This document shows positions 37,801 through 48,398 of a DNA stretch of 64,000 bases, one piece after another (the stretch's first letter is position 1; every line of letters begins with the position of its first letter). The notes beneath the pieces were generated by a model, which saw nothing but the letters and a program-made list of their open reading frames with translations, was not told where the DNA came from and ran no database searches. Source of the stretch: Dermatophagoides farinae (Eukaryota; Arthropoda; Arachnida; Sarcoptiformes; Pyroglyphidae); NCBI RefSeq assembly GCF_024713945.1, contig NC_134684.1, positions 3,913,001-3,977,000 on the forward strand. The letters run 5' to 3'. The position numbers and the translations under genes are program-made.

Positions 37801-38569
37801 ATCGATTAGCACAACGAAACGATCCACATTGTTTGACGAAACGAATCGAACTAAGAATGATGATCCAATTGATTATAGTAGTAGTAAAGGTGGTGGTGTA
37901 TTTTCACAATCATCCATCAGACATCGTTCATCATATCTAACAGATACTGATACATCATCATCATCATCTCCATATCATCATAATCATCAATCGCCTACAA
38001 AACCGCTTATAACTGGAACTGGGCCATCATCAACTCAGCTTTATCCATCTCGATTGAATAGCAGCACAACGAATAATTCATCGATTATTACTAGTTCATT
38101 TACGACCGGATATTCATCATCCATAGTTCCTTCTTCTTCATCGGCTCGTAATGTTGAAGATTTTGAATCGCTTAATACTTCTTCCAATAGTACAAGAAAG
38201 TTTGCCTCCTATACATCATCATCACCATTAACTTCAATGACCAATCATCATCAAGATAAAGATTTGTTTACTGGAAATGAATATACAGCAACACCATCGT
38301 TGAGAAAGATGAATACCAACACCAACACAGCCACAAATAGCTCAATAATCTCAACGATCAACAATGATGATTTGAATTCGAACAAAACTCATTCATTATT
38401 CGATACAGGTGATAGTGGTGGAATAACAACAACAACAACAACAACAACATCTGAAATGTATGGCCGATATCAAACATCAGGGGCCAGCAGTTCAAGACAT
38501 TATTCTTCATCAAATGATTATCATCATCATAAAAATTTGGACATTGTCGATGATGATAATGTTCTTTAG
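28877..38569 (+). CDS. SYD-1 / RhoGAP100F-type synaptic protein (PDZ-C2-RhoGAP)
   Basis: Five in-phase exons: 28877-29035, 29103-32667, 36352-36512, 36604-36790 and 36864-38569; 1925 residues. A Gln-rich N-terminus is followed by PDZ (about 289-375; GQTLGLYIREGDG, RVGDEVLAINFVDV), a long Ser/Arg/Ala-rich linker, C2 (about 985-1130; GLLVIHLLGVRGLQL, FDWDEVFDIDLFD) and RhoGAP (about 1165-1355; LGIYRLCGS with the arginine finger, LLKDYLRELPEPLF, KMTSQALAICFGPLF). This is the order of C. elegans SYD-1 and fly RhoGAP100F, which organise presynaptic active zones. The junction 32667/36352 (ACA A | GT TTG) is in phase 1 and rebuilds the conserved helix, so the 3.7-kb intron is real; it contains a complete CPEB gene on the same strand. 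The last exon, a Ser/Thr-rich tail of 568 codons, joins in phase by a 73-bp intron and is less certain. Confidence 0.9.
32668..36351 (+). other. 3.7-kb SYD-1 intron holding a nested gene
   Basis: The intron opens GTGAGT after the first part of the RhoGAP domain and closes TTGTAG before the second. Other introns of this gene are 67-91 bp. The CPEB gene (33402-36026) occupies most of it. Before the nested gene there is AT-rich DNA with a GT repeat at 33056-33077; after it lie 325 bp of T-rich DNA before the acceptor. Confidence 0.85.
33402..36026 (+). CDS. Cytoplasmic polyadenylation element-binding protein, CPEB1/Orb-like, nested
   Basis: Three in-phase exons (33402-34569, 34636-35690, 35757-36026), 830 residues. 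An N-terminal half rich in Ser/Asn/Gln is followed by two RRMs and a ZZ-type zinc-binding region. RRM1 starts with YSVKVFLGGVLWDM (about 531), RRM2 with RMVFLGALHGMMNS (about 667). The ZZ region (about 750-795) shows CSQCQ, CFECRHYYC and CRNCWTMRH. FLGG/FLGALHGM and VQVIPW favour the CPEB1/Orb branch over CPEB2-4, but the sequence is divergent. CPEBs bind U-rich CPE elements in 3' UTRs and control polyadenylation and translation in oocytes and neurons. It lies entirely in one SYD-1 intron on the same strand, so it needs its own promoter and poly(A) site or escapes from the host transcript. Upstream untranslated exons may exist. Confidence 0.88.
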
Positions 38570-39001
38570 GAAATGCAGAAAAATGAAACACTAGTTTGAT
38601 ATTTCTAGTTTTAAAAAAAGACTAAGTCTGCTTTTGTTGTTTTTATTATTTAGACACAAACACAACCAAAACATTTCGTTTATCTTCTTAAAACATGGTT
38701 TATTCCTGTTGCATGGGCTATTTATACACTTACTTGATGACACACAAAAAAAACATCCCCATTCTTTACAATAACCATTTTATCGTTGATCAGTGAATAT
38801 TGACCTTTTATCATCAAACACACAATTGAATCGTTTACAAAACAAAACAAAACAAAAAAGTCGAATTTCATATTTATATAGCATTTTTCAGAGATTTGAT
38901 TATTATTATTAAATTCTTTATTGACCTCTCTTACTCTTTCTCATCATTATGATAATAATAAAAATTGCTTGTTGTTGTGTGTGTGTGTGTGTGTGTACAA
39001 T
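38570..39001. other. Convergent 3' flanks, no gene
   Basis: AT-rich sequence between the SYD-1 stop and the 3' end of the Cys-rich membrane protein. It has a (GT)n run at 38976-38995 and several AATAAA/TTTATT-like signals. Nothing else is seen. Confidence 0.5.
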
Positions 39002-39661
39002 TCATCTTTGACTTGTTGGTACTGATTTTATTTTTCTATTTGACTTTTTTGTTTTTTCTCTTTTGGGTGATGATTTTTTTTGCCGTATTCCAACACCACC
39101 ACCACCACTTTTAGATTGCCTTAAAGATAATTGTTCATCGATGATTGTTTCGTTTTGATTTTTATTTAATTGTTGATAAAATATGATAATTATGGTAATG
39201 ATAATGATGGCCACAATGATTTCGATTATAATACTGAATCCGATAGCAATTAGTGTCCATAATCCACTTTTACTAGGTAGATTATTACAAAAATATCTTT
39301 GTAAAATCATGGTATTTGTAAAATAAAAATCAAATTCTTTTGAACATGTTTCTTCAAACATGGGTTTTTTTTCACGGACTTTTTGCACAAAAATACAATA
39401 TAGATCATTATTGTAATATTTTTCTTCTTTACATAAACGATCAACACAATCACAAAATGTGAAAAAAGCACAACAATGTAATTCTGCTTGCAATGATAAT
39501 GAATGTGGCCATCGTTTATTTGAGATCCATTGCATTTTTTCATGTTGACAAATCTTCATCACTTGAGTCATTGGTTTATTATTGAATTGATTACATAATG
39601 TCATTTGAAAAATGACCATTACCATTGTGGCCAGAATCAACAATAAATTGTTCATATCCAC
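39002..39661 (-). CDS. Unknown Cys-rich type I membrane protein
   Basis: A single exon of 219 residues. I do not recognise the family. A signal peptide is visible (MDMNNLLLILATMVMVIFQM, then TLCNQ). The ectodomain of about 120 residues has around ten cysteines (including LHCCAFFTFCDCVDRLC, CIFV, CSKEF and YFCNN), enough for several disulfides. One membrane helix follows (LIAIGFSIIIEIIVAIIIIT, extended to about 28 residues), then a tail that ends in a Lys/Arg/Ser-rich stretch (KKSSPKREKTKKSNRK). It could be a receptor or adhesion protein; no function is claimed. The next gene upstream on the opposite strand (C3-like) starts 276 bp away, so the two may share a promoter region. Confidence 0.75.
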   Translation of the reverse strand: MDMNNLLLILATMVMVIFQMTLCNQFNNKPMTQVMKICQHEKMQWISNKRWPHSLSLQAELHCCAFFTFCDCVDRLCKEEKYYNNDLYCIFVQKVREKKPMFEETCSKEFDFYFTNTMILQRYFCNNLPSKSGLWTLIAIGFSIIIEIIVAIIIITIIIIFYQQLNKNQNETIIDEQLSLRQSKSGGGGVGIRQKKSSPKREKTKKSNRKIKSVPTSQR

Positions 39662-39937
39662 AAATGATAAACTGAAAATGGTTAACAGTTTTTATGCAAT
39701 AATTTTTTCAATCATTATTAAATTATATTAAATTAGACGTATTTTCACATTGTGTATGCAATTCATTCAATAATGATAAGCCATTGATTGATTTGATTAG
39801 ATTAATCAAAAAAAAAAAAAAAACGCAACGAAATCAATTTTGCCCCAATTAATTCGAAATTCATTATTTACACTGCTCATTCTAATAGTAATGTAAACAT
39901 TGTATAATCATCAATTCAATTAATTAAATTATGAATT

Positions 39938-42900
39938 ATGAATAGCCGTACGGTTGGAATCGTGTTATTTGGCCTATGTCAATGTTTTTTTCTTATTTTT
40001 CATGTTCGGTCAGTGTTATTAAAATGGCCTGATTACTTCTTAGACTACTGACCAAAAGTTACTGTTGATATATTGTAGATGCCAAATAATATTGGCCCAA
40101 AGCCAATTGAATCTGGATGGCCATGATCGATTCCTGTTATTATTAAATTCGACAACCACCGTGCCTTTCATATGGGTTAAATTGAGTTTATCGTTTTCAA
40201 AAAATTTCAATCACATTGTCCATGAAAATGAAATTCGTTCAGAAAGTAAGTCTACAATGTGCGTTTATTATGTTGATAATCATTGAATCCAATATATATT
40301 CATACAGAACCAATCGATGAATGGACATTACCATACGTATATCGGCCACAAGCATCAAACAAAATTAAATCGTCAGGTCCATTTGGATTTCAATTACGAT
40401 TTGATTCGATATACATGAAACTAGTGTTTCAACAACCGAAACATGTCGAAGTTATTAAAGAATTCCAAATCGCTAAAAATTGGGGCCTTGGCTTCTTTCA
40501 AACCGATAAGCCAATTTATCGACATTCTGAATTGGTCAGATTTCGTTTGCTTCGCTTTAGTGAAACGACATTAACACCTAAAAATGATAATTGCCAATTG
40601 ACCATTAAGGTTTGTGGGATTAATTTTATTAGATTTTCTTGACGATATATCAATTGAAATCACAGAATCAACAAAACATTAAAATGGAAATGGCTAATCT
40701 AACCTGTACAGCACCGGACTATTTTGCACAATATTCATACAAATTGCCAACACTTGCAAGTAATGGTCAATGGAAAGCTGATGTTGAATGCTCTGAGCAT
40801 AAATTTAATGATCGTTTAACATTTGAGGTACGTGATTATGTTGCATCTAGATTTCGAATCGACATCGATACGCCTCGCGTACATTTATGTTCATCACCAG
40901 ACGAACCGTTCATCATAAAATTAAAGGCAACATATACTTATGGTAAGCCAGTTAATGGATATGCTCACTTCAAGATATCGATCAAATCACCATTTAAGAA
41001 TCGAGGTGGTTTTGAGCAAAAAAGTCAGGTGGCATGTTTGGATCAAACATCTGGCACGTTACGGCAATCAATAAAATTAGCATCAAATTTTTGCGAATAT
41101 CAACCATTGCCACAACGGTTGGTGATAGAAGCAATCGTTACCGATTTGGCAACCAATCAAAAGGACATTGCAACAAGTGATCAAACGATTTTGGCCAATT
41201 TTCCATATCTTATCTGGACACGTTTCACAAGTCTAGTATATCGACCACAGTTAGCCAACTATCTGGCCGTATGTATAAATTGTGTCCAATAATCAATGAT
41301 ATTGTTGAAATTTAATTTAATTTCTGTCATTATAGTTTGAATTGACCGATCATGACAATAATCCAATATCTAATGTACCGATACAAATTCAGATGACCGA
41401 TTCGAATGATCATAATATTCGGCCATACGTTATAACCGGTGATGGTAATGATGGTAATCACAATGTCATTCGAACCGATTCAAATGGATTGGTCATATTT
41501 ACCTTTAAACTGGACAAGTTTGTCGGCCTTTTACAGGTTCGCATAAGTAGTCAAGATCCAAAATATAGACAAGAACAACAAACAATCAAACAATTGTCGC
41601 TTTTTCCATTTGATTATGTGGACCAGAACAAAGAAGATCACCGGCAACCGGTTATTCTCATATCGAATAAGAAACAAATGTGGTATACAGCCGGTCAACA
41701 TTATCGATCCTCAATCGTTCATAATGGTCCCATTGATGTTGATCGAATTTATTTGATCATCATGAGACATAAATCCATCATTCAATTTAGCCGTATTGCT
41801 TCATCATCGCTAGCCATCGATATTCGATTGACCAATCAAATGACGCCATCAATTCGATTGCTCGTCTTGGCATTCACTAGATCCACTCTTCATCATGAAA
41901 GTCGCTTAGTAGCAGATTTCTATCGAATACTTGTACGACAAAATGATTGTGGTGTAAAGGTTAAACTCAACGATAACAACCTTGAGCCTGGTCAGAATGT
42001 GACTCTTACATTTAATGGCCATTTAGGCGATGTTGTAGCTTTGGCTGCTATCGATGAATCTATAGAGATTTTGGCCTCGAAGAATATATCTTCATCTTCA
42101 TTGAAACGAGACAAATCTTTACAGAGCATTTACAGACGATTCATACCAGATTTTGACCTGACCACATCAAAACCATATTATGCATCGGCTGATTCGATTT
42201 CATTGATCGAAAATTTCGGTTTGCGAATCCTTACACCATTGGCACAATCATCGACAGCACGTAATGGCCGAAATCGACGTTCTGTTCAATTAGAATGTAA
42301 TCGGTTTGATAAACATCCATGCTGTCAACTTGCCCGTAGTAAATTCCGAACATGGATGTCATGTGACCAAAAAGTGGCCATACTCAAGAATCAATTAAAT
42401 CAGGCTGCTGCTACTAATACTGACTGTATACAGGCTTTTTCCGCCTGCTGTGAATGTTCAAAAGATGAGCAAATGTTTCAGAAATTCTTTTCGCCCACAC
42501 AAACTTTTTTTCCAACTTTCTATGGTAAGTTTCTTTGCGGGTAAAAGTGGATAATTTTTATTTACGAAATAATATAGAAACGCGAACTATTCCTATTTCT
42601 CCTATGGCACTATTCAATGATTATGATGATGATGATCAAAACCAAGCAATTAGACGTCATGATTTTCGTGATTCTTGGCTATTTAATGTATGGCCAATAA
42701 ACCAAAGGTAGGATCGTGAATATTGTTCCAGATTTTTTGTTTGTCATCAAAATGGTTTGTTTCTTCACATAACATAGCTCGCAAACAATATCAATGACTG
42801 TTCCACATTCTATTACTTCATGGATCATATCGTCCGTATCCATTTCGAATCAAGATGGTTTTTGTGTTGAATCACCTAATCAACGATTAACCGTATATAA

Positions 42901-45900
42901 ACCATTTTTCATACAAGTTTCAATGCCAGCAACAATTGTTCAATTTGAAAAAACAGAAATATCTGCCACTATTTACAATTACCACAATAAATCATTAAGT
43001 ACAATTGTCCATTTTTATCATGTGGATGGTCTTTGTTCTGATGCATATAGATCGTTGGACAAAGCACATCAAGAAGTGATGATAAGGGCCAATGGAAGTG
43101 AGACATTGATTTTTCCCATAATTGCCATTCGTATTGGTCAATTTCGTCTTCGAATACGGGCCAAATCGGGCAATTGGATGGATTATGTGGAGAAAGATTT
43201 AATCGTATTACCACCCGGTGAAACAATGGAATATTCTCATTCAAGTTATTTAGATCCAACCAATCGATCGAAACGTAATGAACCATCAAAACGAGATATT
43301 AATGAAATGACTGAAATGATCGATGAGATATATCCAGAACGACAATATCAAAAAATTAACATATCATTTCATCCTGGTAATAATGATAACATTGTTCCCG
43401 AAACGATTCATCACCGATTGTCGTTGATTGGACGTCGATTTGAACCGCAACTAAAATCTCCAGAAGAACTTTCTCATTTAATACGAAGACGAAAAAGTTG
43501 TGGTGAACAAACGGCATTTTTTATGGCATTCAATTTGCATACGTTGCATTATCTACAAGAAACCGGTCGATTGAATCGAACATTACGTAAACGTGGCGTT
43601 CGACTTCTGAAACGATCATTGGCCGATCTCATTAGCTATAGAAAACCAATGGATGGATCATTTGCGGCATTCATTAATCGAGAATCATCTGTTTGGCTTA
43701 CTGCATTCGTAGCCAATTTGCTTTGTCAATCAGAACAATTTCTTGGTGGTGAATTTGATGCCAATTTGCTATCCAAATCGTTGAATTGGATCATGAGACA
43801 ACAATCAATTTCAGGTAGTTGGTCCGAATCGACACATATTCATCATCGTCATGCTGATGGTGGCAGTAATAGTGATGACGATACGCTCACCGCATTCATA
43901 TTGATTTCCTTACATAAATGTGATTCATTCATGAAAATGAATAATTTTAGCGACACAATACAGACTAATTGGTCTATAGATTATGCAAAGGCCAATCGAG
44001 AAGGCTCTCAGTATCTGTTGGATAAAATTTCTCTAACCGATCATTCATACAAAATAGCCATCATTTTGTATTCGTTACTATTATCACCACCATCATTGTC
44101 ATCACCGAATATTGATGGCAACCAATGGATGAAGCGTTTATTACTACATCCTGATCGTCATCAAGATGGAAAACTTAATCACATGTATTACGATACAGGA
44201 CCATTGTCTGTTGAAACCAGTGCCTATGCTCTATTGGCTTTAGGATGTTTGTACGAAGGTTACATTGAAGAACGTCACATGTTGGCTAATTGGCTTTCGG
44301 TCCGTCCATTATATGGTCCGGTCGAGAAAACACAAGATACATTGCTTACATTGATAGCTTTGTCTGATTATTATCGTTCATTGTGGTTTTTGTTATCATT
44401 TGAAAACGAAAATAGTATTTACTATCAACTACAGGCAAATATTTCGTTTGGTCATCGATCATCCGGTCATCGTGAACGACGTTCAATCCAATTCCGGTCA
44501 GATTCAATTGATCGATTGCATACGATAGATATGGATGGTCAATATGTAGATCATATCGAAATAGAAACCATGGGTAATGGTGTTGGCCGATTCGAATTGC
44601 TAACCATTTATAATGTTTATGACCCAACACGTGTGGAATCGGAATGTCATTATGAACTGAATGTACAACTATTCGAATACGATGTTTATCATCATCATGA
44701 AAAAAAAGATGAAAGCGATTTCACTGATTCATCCTTTTTCAGTGATGAATTGCAACAATCACTGCAAATCGAACAGCTACCTAAATCATTACAACATATG
44801 CAATTTGAAAAAATGAAAAATATTTGTCAGTCTAAATTGCCTCCAAAAACAATTAAAAATGATCACGATGGCAAAAGTGGTGCTCGTATAAAAAAGTGGC
44901 AATGTGAACAGAATTTTCAAAATTCTCCATTACCAACAATACTTGGTCCGATTGAGAATCCGATCATCAAAATAATACGTGTTTGTACCGTGAGAAGGCA
45001 CTCTGATTCTCATGTGATCATTAATGATAAAATGGCCATTCTTGAGTTGAGCATTCTGAGTGGCTATCGGGTAATTGAAGAAGATCTTGCCGCATTAATA
45101 AATGGTTCCACAACGATTCATTGGTATGAAGTGGCCGGATCTAAAGTTACATTCTATTTACGGCAAGTGCCTGAAACCTATAGATTATGTCTTTGTTTCC
45201 GAATCTATCAACAGAATCCTGTCGAATACATTCAATCGGCTTTGGTTAAGATCTATAATTATGGTCAACAAGGTAAGATAATATCAATCGCAAATATATC
45301 ATTATTTTTATTAAATCTCTTTTTCAAAATAATTATCTCATCATAGGATCGGATTGTCAACAAATGTATACGGATACTAATATCAAACGATTTCTTAACT
45401 ATACCTGTAATGATAATTATTGTCAATGTTTGATTGAAAATCGTTGTACACGTTTTGATCTATTCCAACGTATTGAACATGAATACTATGAAAATTCATT
45501 ACGTGGTTTTGAGATGTTCAAAACGATTGCTTGTACATATCGATTTGTATTAAAAGCTACCGTACGATTTCAGCACTCATTGAATACTAGCAATGGCAAT
45601 ACAAGTCTTACATTGACCATTGTTGATGATTCATTACAAATCATACGAAAACCGGATGGATATAAACCCGAATTATTATCCGGTTTACTATTACGTTTTG
45701 AGGATCCATGTCATCATCTTTCTATTGATAGCCGAATCCTTCAACTAGCTAATTGGCCAACTTTAATACGATTTAAAGCTTGGATCATGTTTAATGATAT
45801 AATTTTTATTCAATCCTCATCTCCATCATCATTAGTACGAATGGATGGCCAGACATTGTGGCATATGATTGACATTGACGAATATTGGCGAATGTCTGAT

Positions 45901-45948
45901 GATCTAATCGCAATGCTTGACAATGAAGGCCAATTACAATGCCATTGA
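39938..45948 (+). CDS. Complement C3-like thioester protein
   Basis: Eight in-phase exons: 39938-40008 (signal peptide MNSRTVGIVLFGLCQCFFLI), 40079-40245, 40308-40609, 40666-41268, 41336-42524, 42578-42707, 42778-45272, 45347-45948; 1852 residues. Macroglobulin domains come first (FQTDKPIYRHSELVRF). A basic cleavage site NGRNRRS (about 692-698) is followed by an anaphylatoxin-type Cys cluster (CNRFDKHPCC...CIQAFSACCEC, about 701-770), then more macroglobulin/CUB sequence, the thioester region SCGEQTAFFMAFN (about 1060), the alpha-helical TED (SVWLTAFVANLLC), the receptor-binding part and a C-terminal C345C/NTR domain (1652-1852). The anaphylatoxin plus C345C set it with C3/C4/C5 rather than insect TEPs. 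C3-type proteins bind microbes by the thioester for opsonisation. The usual GCGEQ reads SCGEQ, keeping the reactive Cys and Gln. The function is inferred from the family. Confidence 0.9.
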
Positions 45949-46479
45949 TTTGCCAGAAAAAAAAACAATGAAACAAAACCTCTTGTTGTGTCCATTTTCT
46001 TGGAATTACATCAACATTAATCATAAATAGATGTATTATAGTTTGCCTTAACATTAATATATACTGTGAATCCTCATTAATTACGATGTTGTTCAATGTG
46101 ACAAGACGTAATAAAAATTTTGGCCATTTTTTTTAAAAAAAACATAAATCCTCAAACTACAAATTATTTGTGATCGCAATTTAAATGAAAAAAGATCCTG
46201 TACATATACTGTACTGAAACCATTATCAATAATTTAGGTTAATGACAAATATTACATTGTAGCTTATCAAAATGTAGCGGTATCATCAACGATAATGCGT
46301 AATTAAATAAAACTCCTATTTATAGCCTAGATCCAATCAGTCCAAATAGATCAATATAATATCAATAACAATTCGATTTTATTTGATTTGTTGATTAATT
46401 GCTTTACTTTGATCAATGGTTATTGTTAGTTATTTTTTTATTTTATTTTAGTGACAACTTATTTTTTTTCAGAAAAACA
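45949..46479. other. Spacer between C3-like gene and lipase
   Basis: AT-rich; holds the 3' UTR of the C3-like gene (AATAAA near 46109) and a T-rich tract ending TTTTTTTTCAG at 46462-46472, which looks like a splice acceptor just before the lipase ATG. A convincing upstream exon was not found. Confidence 0.5.
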
Positions 46480-47670
46480 ATGGGAAATTTTTGGTCAAAT
46501 TGGTTCGAACATCAAACTAGACCCAATGATGACGACCATTTGGATCAGCCCAGATGGTTTGGACATTTACCGCCACCACATCCGATAGATTCAATCGAGC
46601 CTACATTAACTTTGTATGATCGGAACGGTACTAGCATTGAAATTGATCATACACAACGTTTGGATGATGCTATCGATATGATTCGTTCATGCGACTGTTT
46701 CAATCATTCATACGGTGATCAACGTTTAATTATCTTGACGCATGGATTTCGTAGTGATAAACACACCGAATGGTTACATGAATGTAAAAATACCATACTC
46801 GATATTGATAGTGAATACAGTAGCCAACAATGGCAAGTAGTCGCCATATTAGGTTGGGGTGGTGGTGCCGATATAGGACTAATCCAATATCAACAAGCGG
46901 CGGCAAATTGTTTCGAGGTAGGAAAATGGTTCGGCAATTTTATAAGCCGATTTCGCGAAGAATTTCGAAATGTTGCCATCTATGGTATTGGACACAGTCT
47001 TGGTGCACATCTAATGGGAATGGCTGGCCGTATTAATCATGGGAATTTTGACCGTATCACCGGTCTCGATCCAGCTGGTCCTGGATTTCAAGATGAAAAT
47101 CATGATAAACGATTAAATAATAATGATGCAATCATGGTCGATGTTATACATACGGATGGTTTAGAGATTCCATATTTTGGAACATTAGTCCCATTAGGAA
47201 AAATTGATTTTTATCCAAATTATGGATGGGATCAACCATCAACCGATGAACGACCAGATGCTAAACCAATGATGGCACGTAATCCCTTGAACAATAACAA
47301 AATGATCAAATCTAGTAATCAATATGGTTACAATGTGTCTGAATCACATAGTCGTGCAATTGAATTCTACATATGGTCCATACGAAATCCAGGCCGATTT
47401 CGTACACATTATCATCTGGAACGGGCACCGGATGTGGAAAAAGGTGTACATAGAATTCGATCTATACAACCGGATATCGGTGTCGAAGTTGAAATGGGCT
47501 ATCATATGGATACATTTATCATAAATCATTTACGTTCGAAATGCGCTGTAAACATTAAACGTAATGATGATAAACAATCATCAAAAGAATTATGGAAAAC
47601 AATGGTAAATGATCGAAAATATTGGGGCAATTATTATGTTCATACGAATGCTCAATCACCTTGGTGTTGA
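46480..47670 (+). CDS. Pancreatic-lipase-family triglyceride/phospholipid lipase
   Basis: 397 codons including the stop, from MGNFWSNWFEHQTRP. The alpha/beta hydrolase core is intact: LIILTHGFRSD (oxyanion region), the nucleophile elbow IGHSLGAHLMGMAG, the acid Asp in GLDPAGPGF, and the His in ESHSRAIEFYIWSI. These form the Ser-Asp-His triad of animal lipases that hydrolyse dietary or stored lipids. No signal peptide follows this ATG although most family members are secreted. An acceptor-like TTTCAG sits nine bases upstream, so an upstream exon with a signal sequence is likely but not identified. It follows the C3-like gene on the same strand. Confidence 0.88.
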   Translation: MGNFWSNWFEHQTRPNDDDHLDQPRWFGHLPPPHPIDSIEPTLTLYDRNGTSIEIDHTQRLDDAIDMIRSCDCFNHSYGDQRLIILTHGFRSDKHTEWLHECKNTILDIDSEYSSQQWQVVAILGWGGGADIGLIQYQQAAANCFEVGKWFGNFISRFREEFRNVAIYGIGHSLGAHLMGMAGRINHGNFDRITGLDPAGPGFQDENHDKRLNNNDAIMVDVIHTDGLEIPYFGTLVPLGKIDFYPNYGWDQPSTDERPDAKPMMARNPLNNNKMIKSSNQYGYNVSESHSRAIEFYIWSIRNPGRFRTHYHLERAPDVEKGVHRIRSIQPDIGVEVEMGYHMDTFIINHLRSKCAVNIKRNDDKQSSKELWKTMVNDRKYWGNYYVHTNAQSPWC

Positions 47671-48398
47671 TTATCAATACATTCGATAAATTGAATGGTA
47701 TAACCATATGCAGTAATGTAATGTTTGTCCCCTTAATAACAAAAAAAAACTATTTGTTTTTTGTTATTGAATAATAACATTTTTTATTTTAATTTTTTTC
47801 CAATAAATGATTATCGATTATGTCATGATAATTGATCGATATATAGTAGTTTTTATAAATTTAAAAAGCGAAATCCCCGGTACATATATACACAGTATTT
47901 TAATAGCCATAGCCATCGGCATTGTAAGTGTATCTCAGTGAACATTTAAACATTAAAAATGTGCTACAAAAAAAACAAATGATGAGAATAATAAAAAGAA
48001 TGCTTTTTTTGTGTGTTTGTAAAATGCGCGCGCACATTTAAAACGCGCGTAAAATTCTTCGATGATCATCGATGATCAACAATACGAAGGGGTGGAGCAG
48101 ATTATAGCCTTATTACGAGCGCTATTTACCGTGCTTTTACACACACACACACACATGTGTGCGCGTGATTCGTGTTCTGGCGCGTAAAATTTACCGCCAA
48201 AACATTTCACATTCATTCACATTCAACTTTGATCATTTACACGACACTACGATGATCATTTCATTTGGTTCATGTCTGTCGATCAATTGTGAACAAAAAA
48301 GAAATTCTTTTTTCTTCCATTTATTATTTGTTTGAATGCAAGTTTGTGTTGATTATTGGAAATTAAAAATCTACATTTAAATTTAAATCGTAATTAAA
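47671..48398. other. ZNF367 upstream region
   Basis: This region holds the lipase 3' flank, then a GC-richer stretch (48030-48200) with GCGCGC blocks, the palindrome CGATGATCATCG (48059-48070), a (CA)n run at 48139-48154 and a paired E2F-like site at 48179-48202. It is probably the promoter of the zinc-finger gene. Confidence 0.5.
48179..48202. promoter_or_regulatory. Paired E2F-like site before ZNF367
   Basis: GGCGCGTAAAATTTACCGCC followed by AAAA is a near-palindrome. On the minus strand it reads TTTTGGCGGTAAA, close to the E2F/DP consensus TTTSSCGC. It lies about 200 bp before the ATG at 48399. The role is inferred from the motif. Confidence 0.4.
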
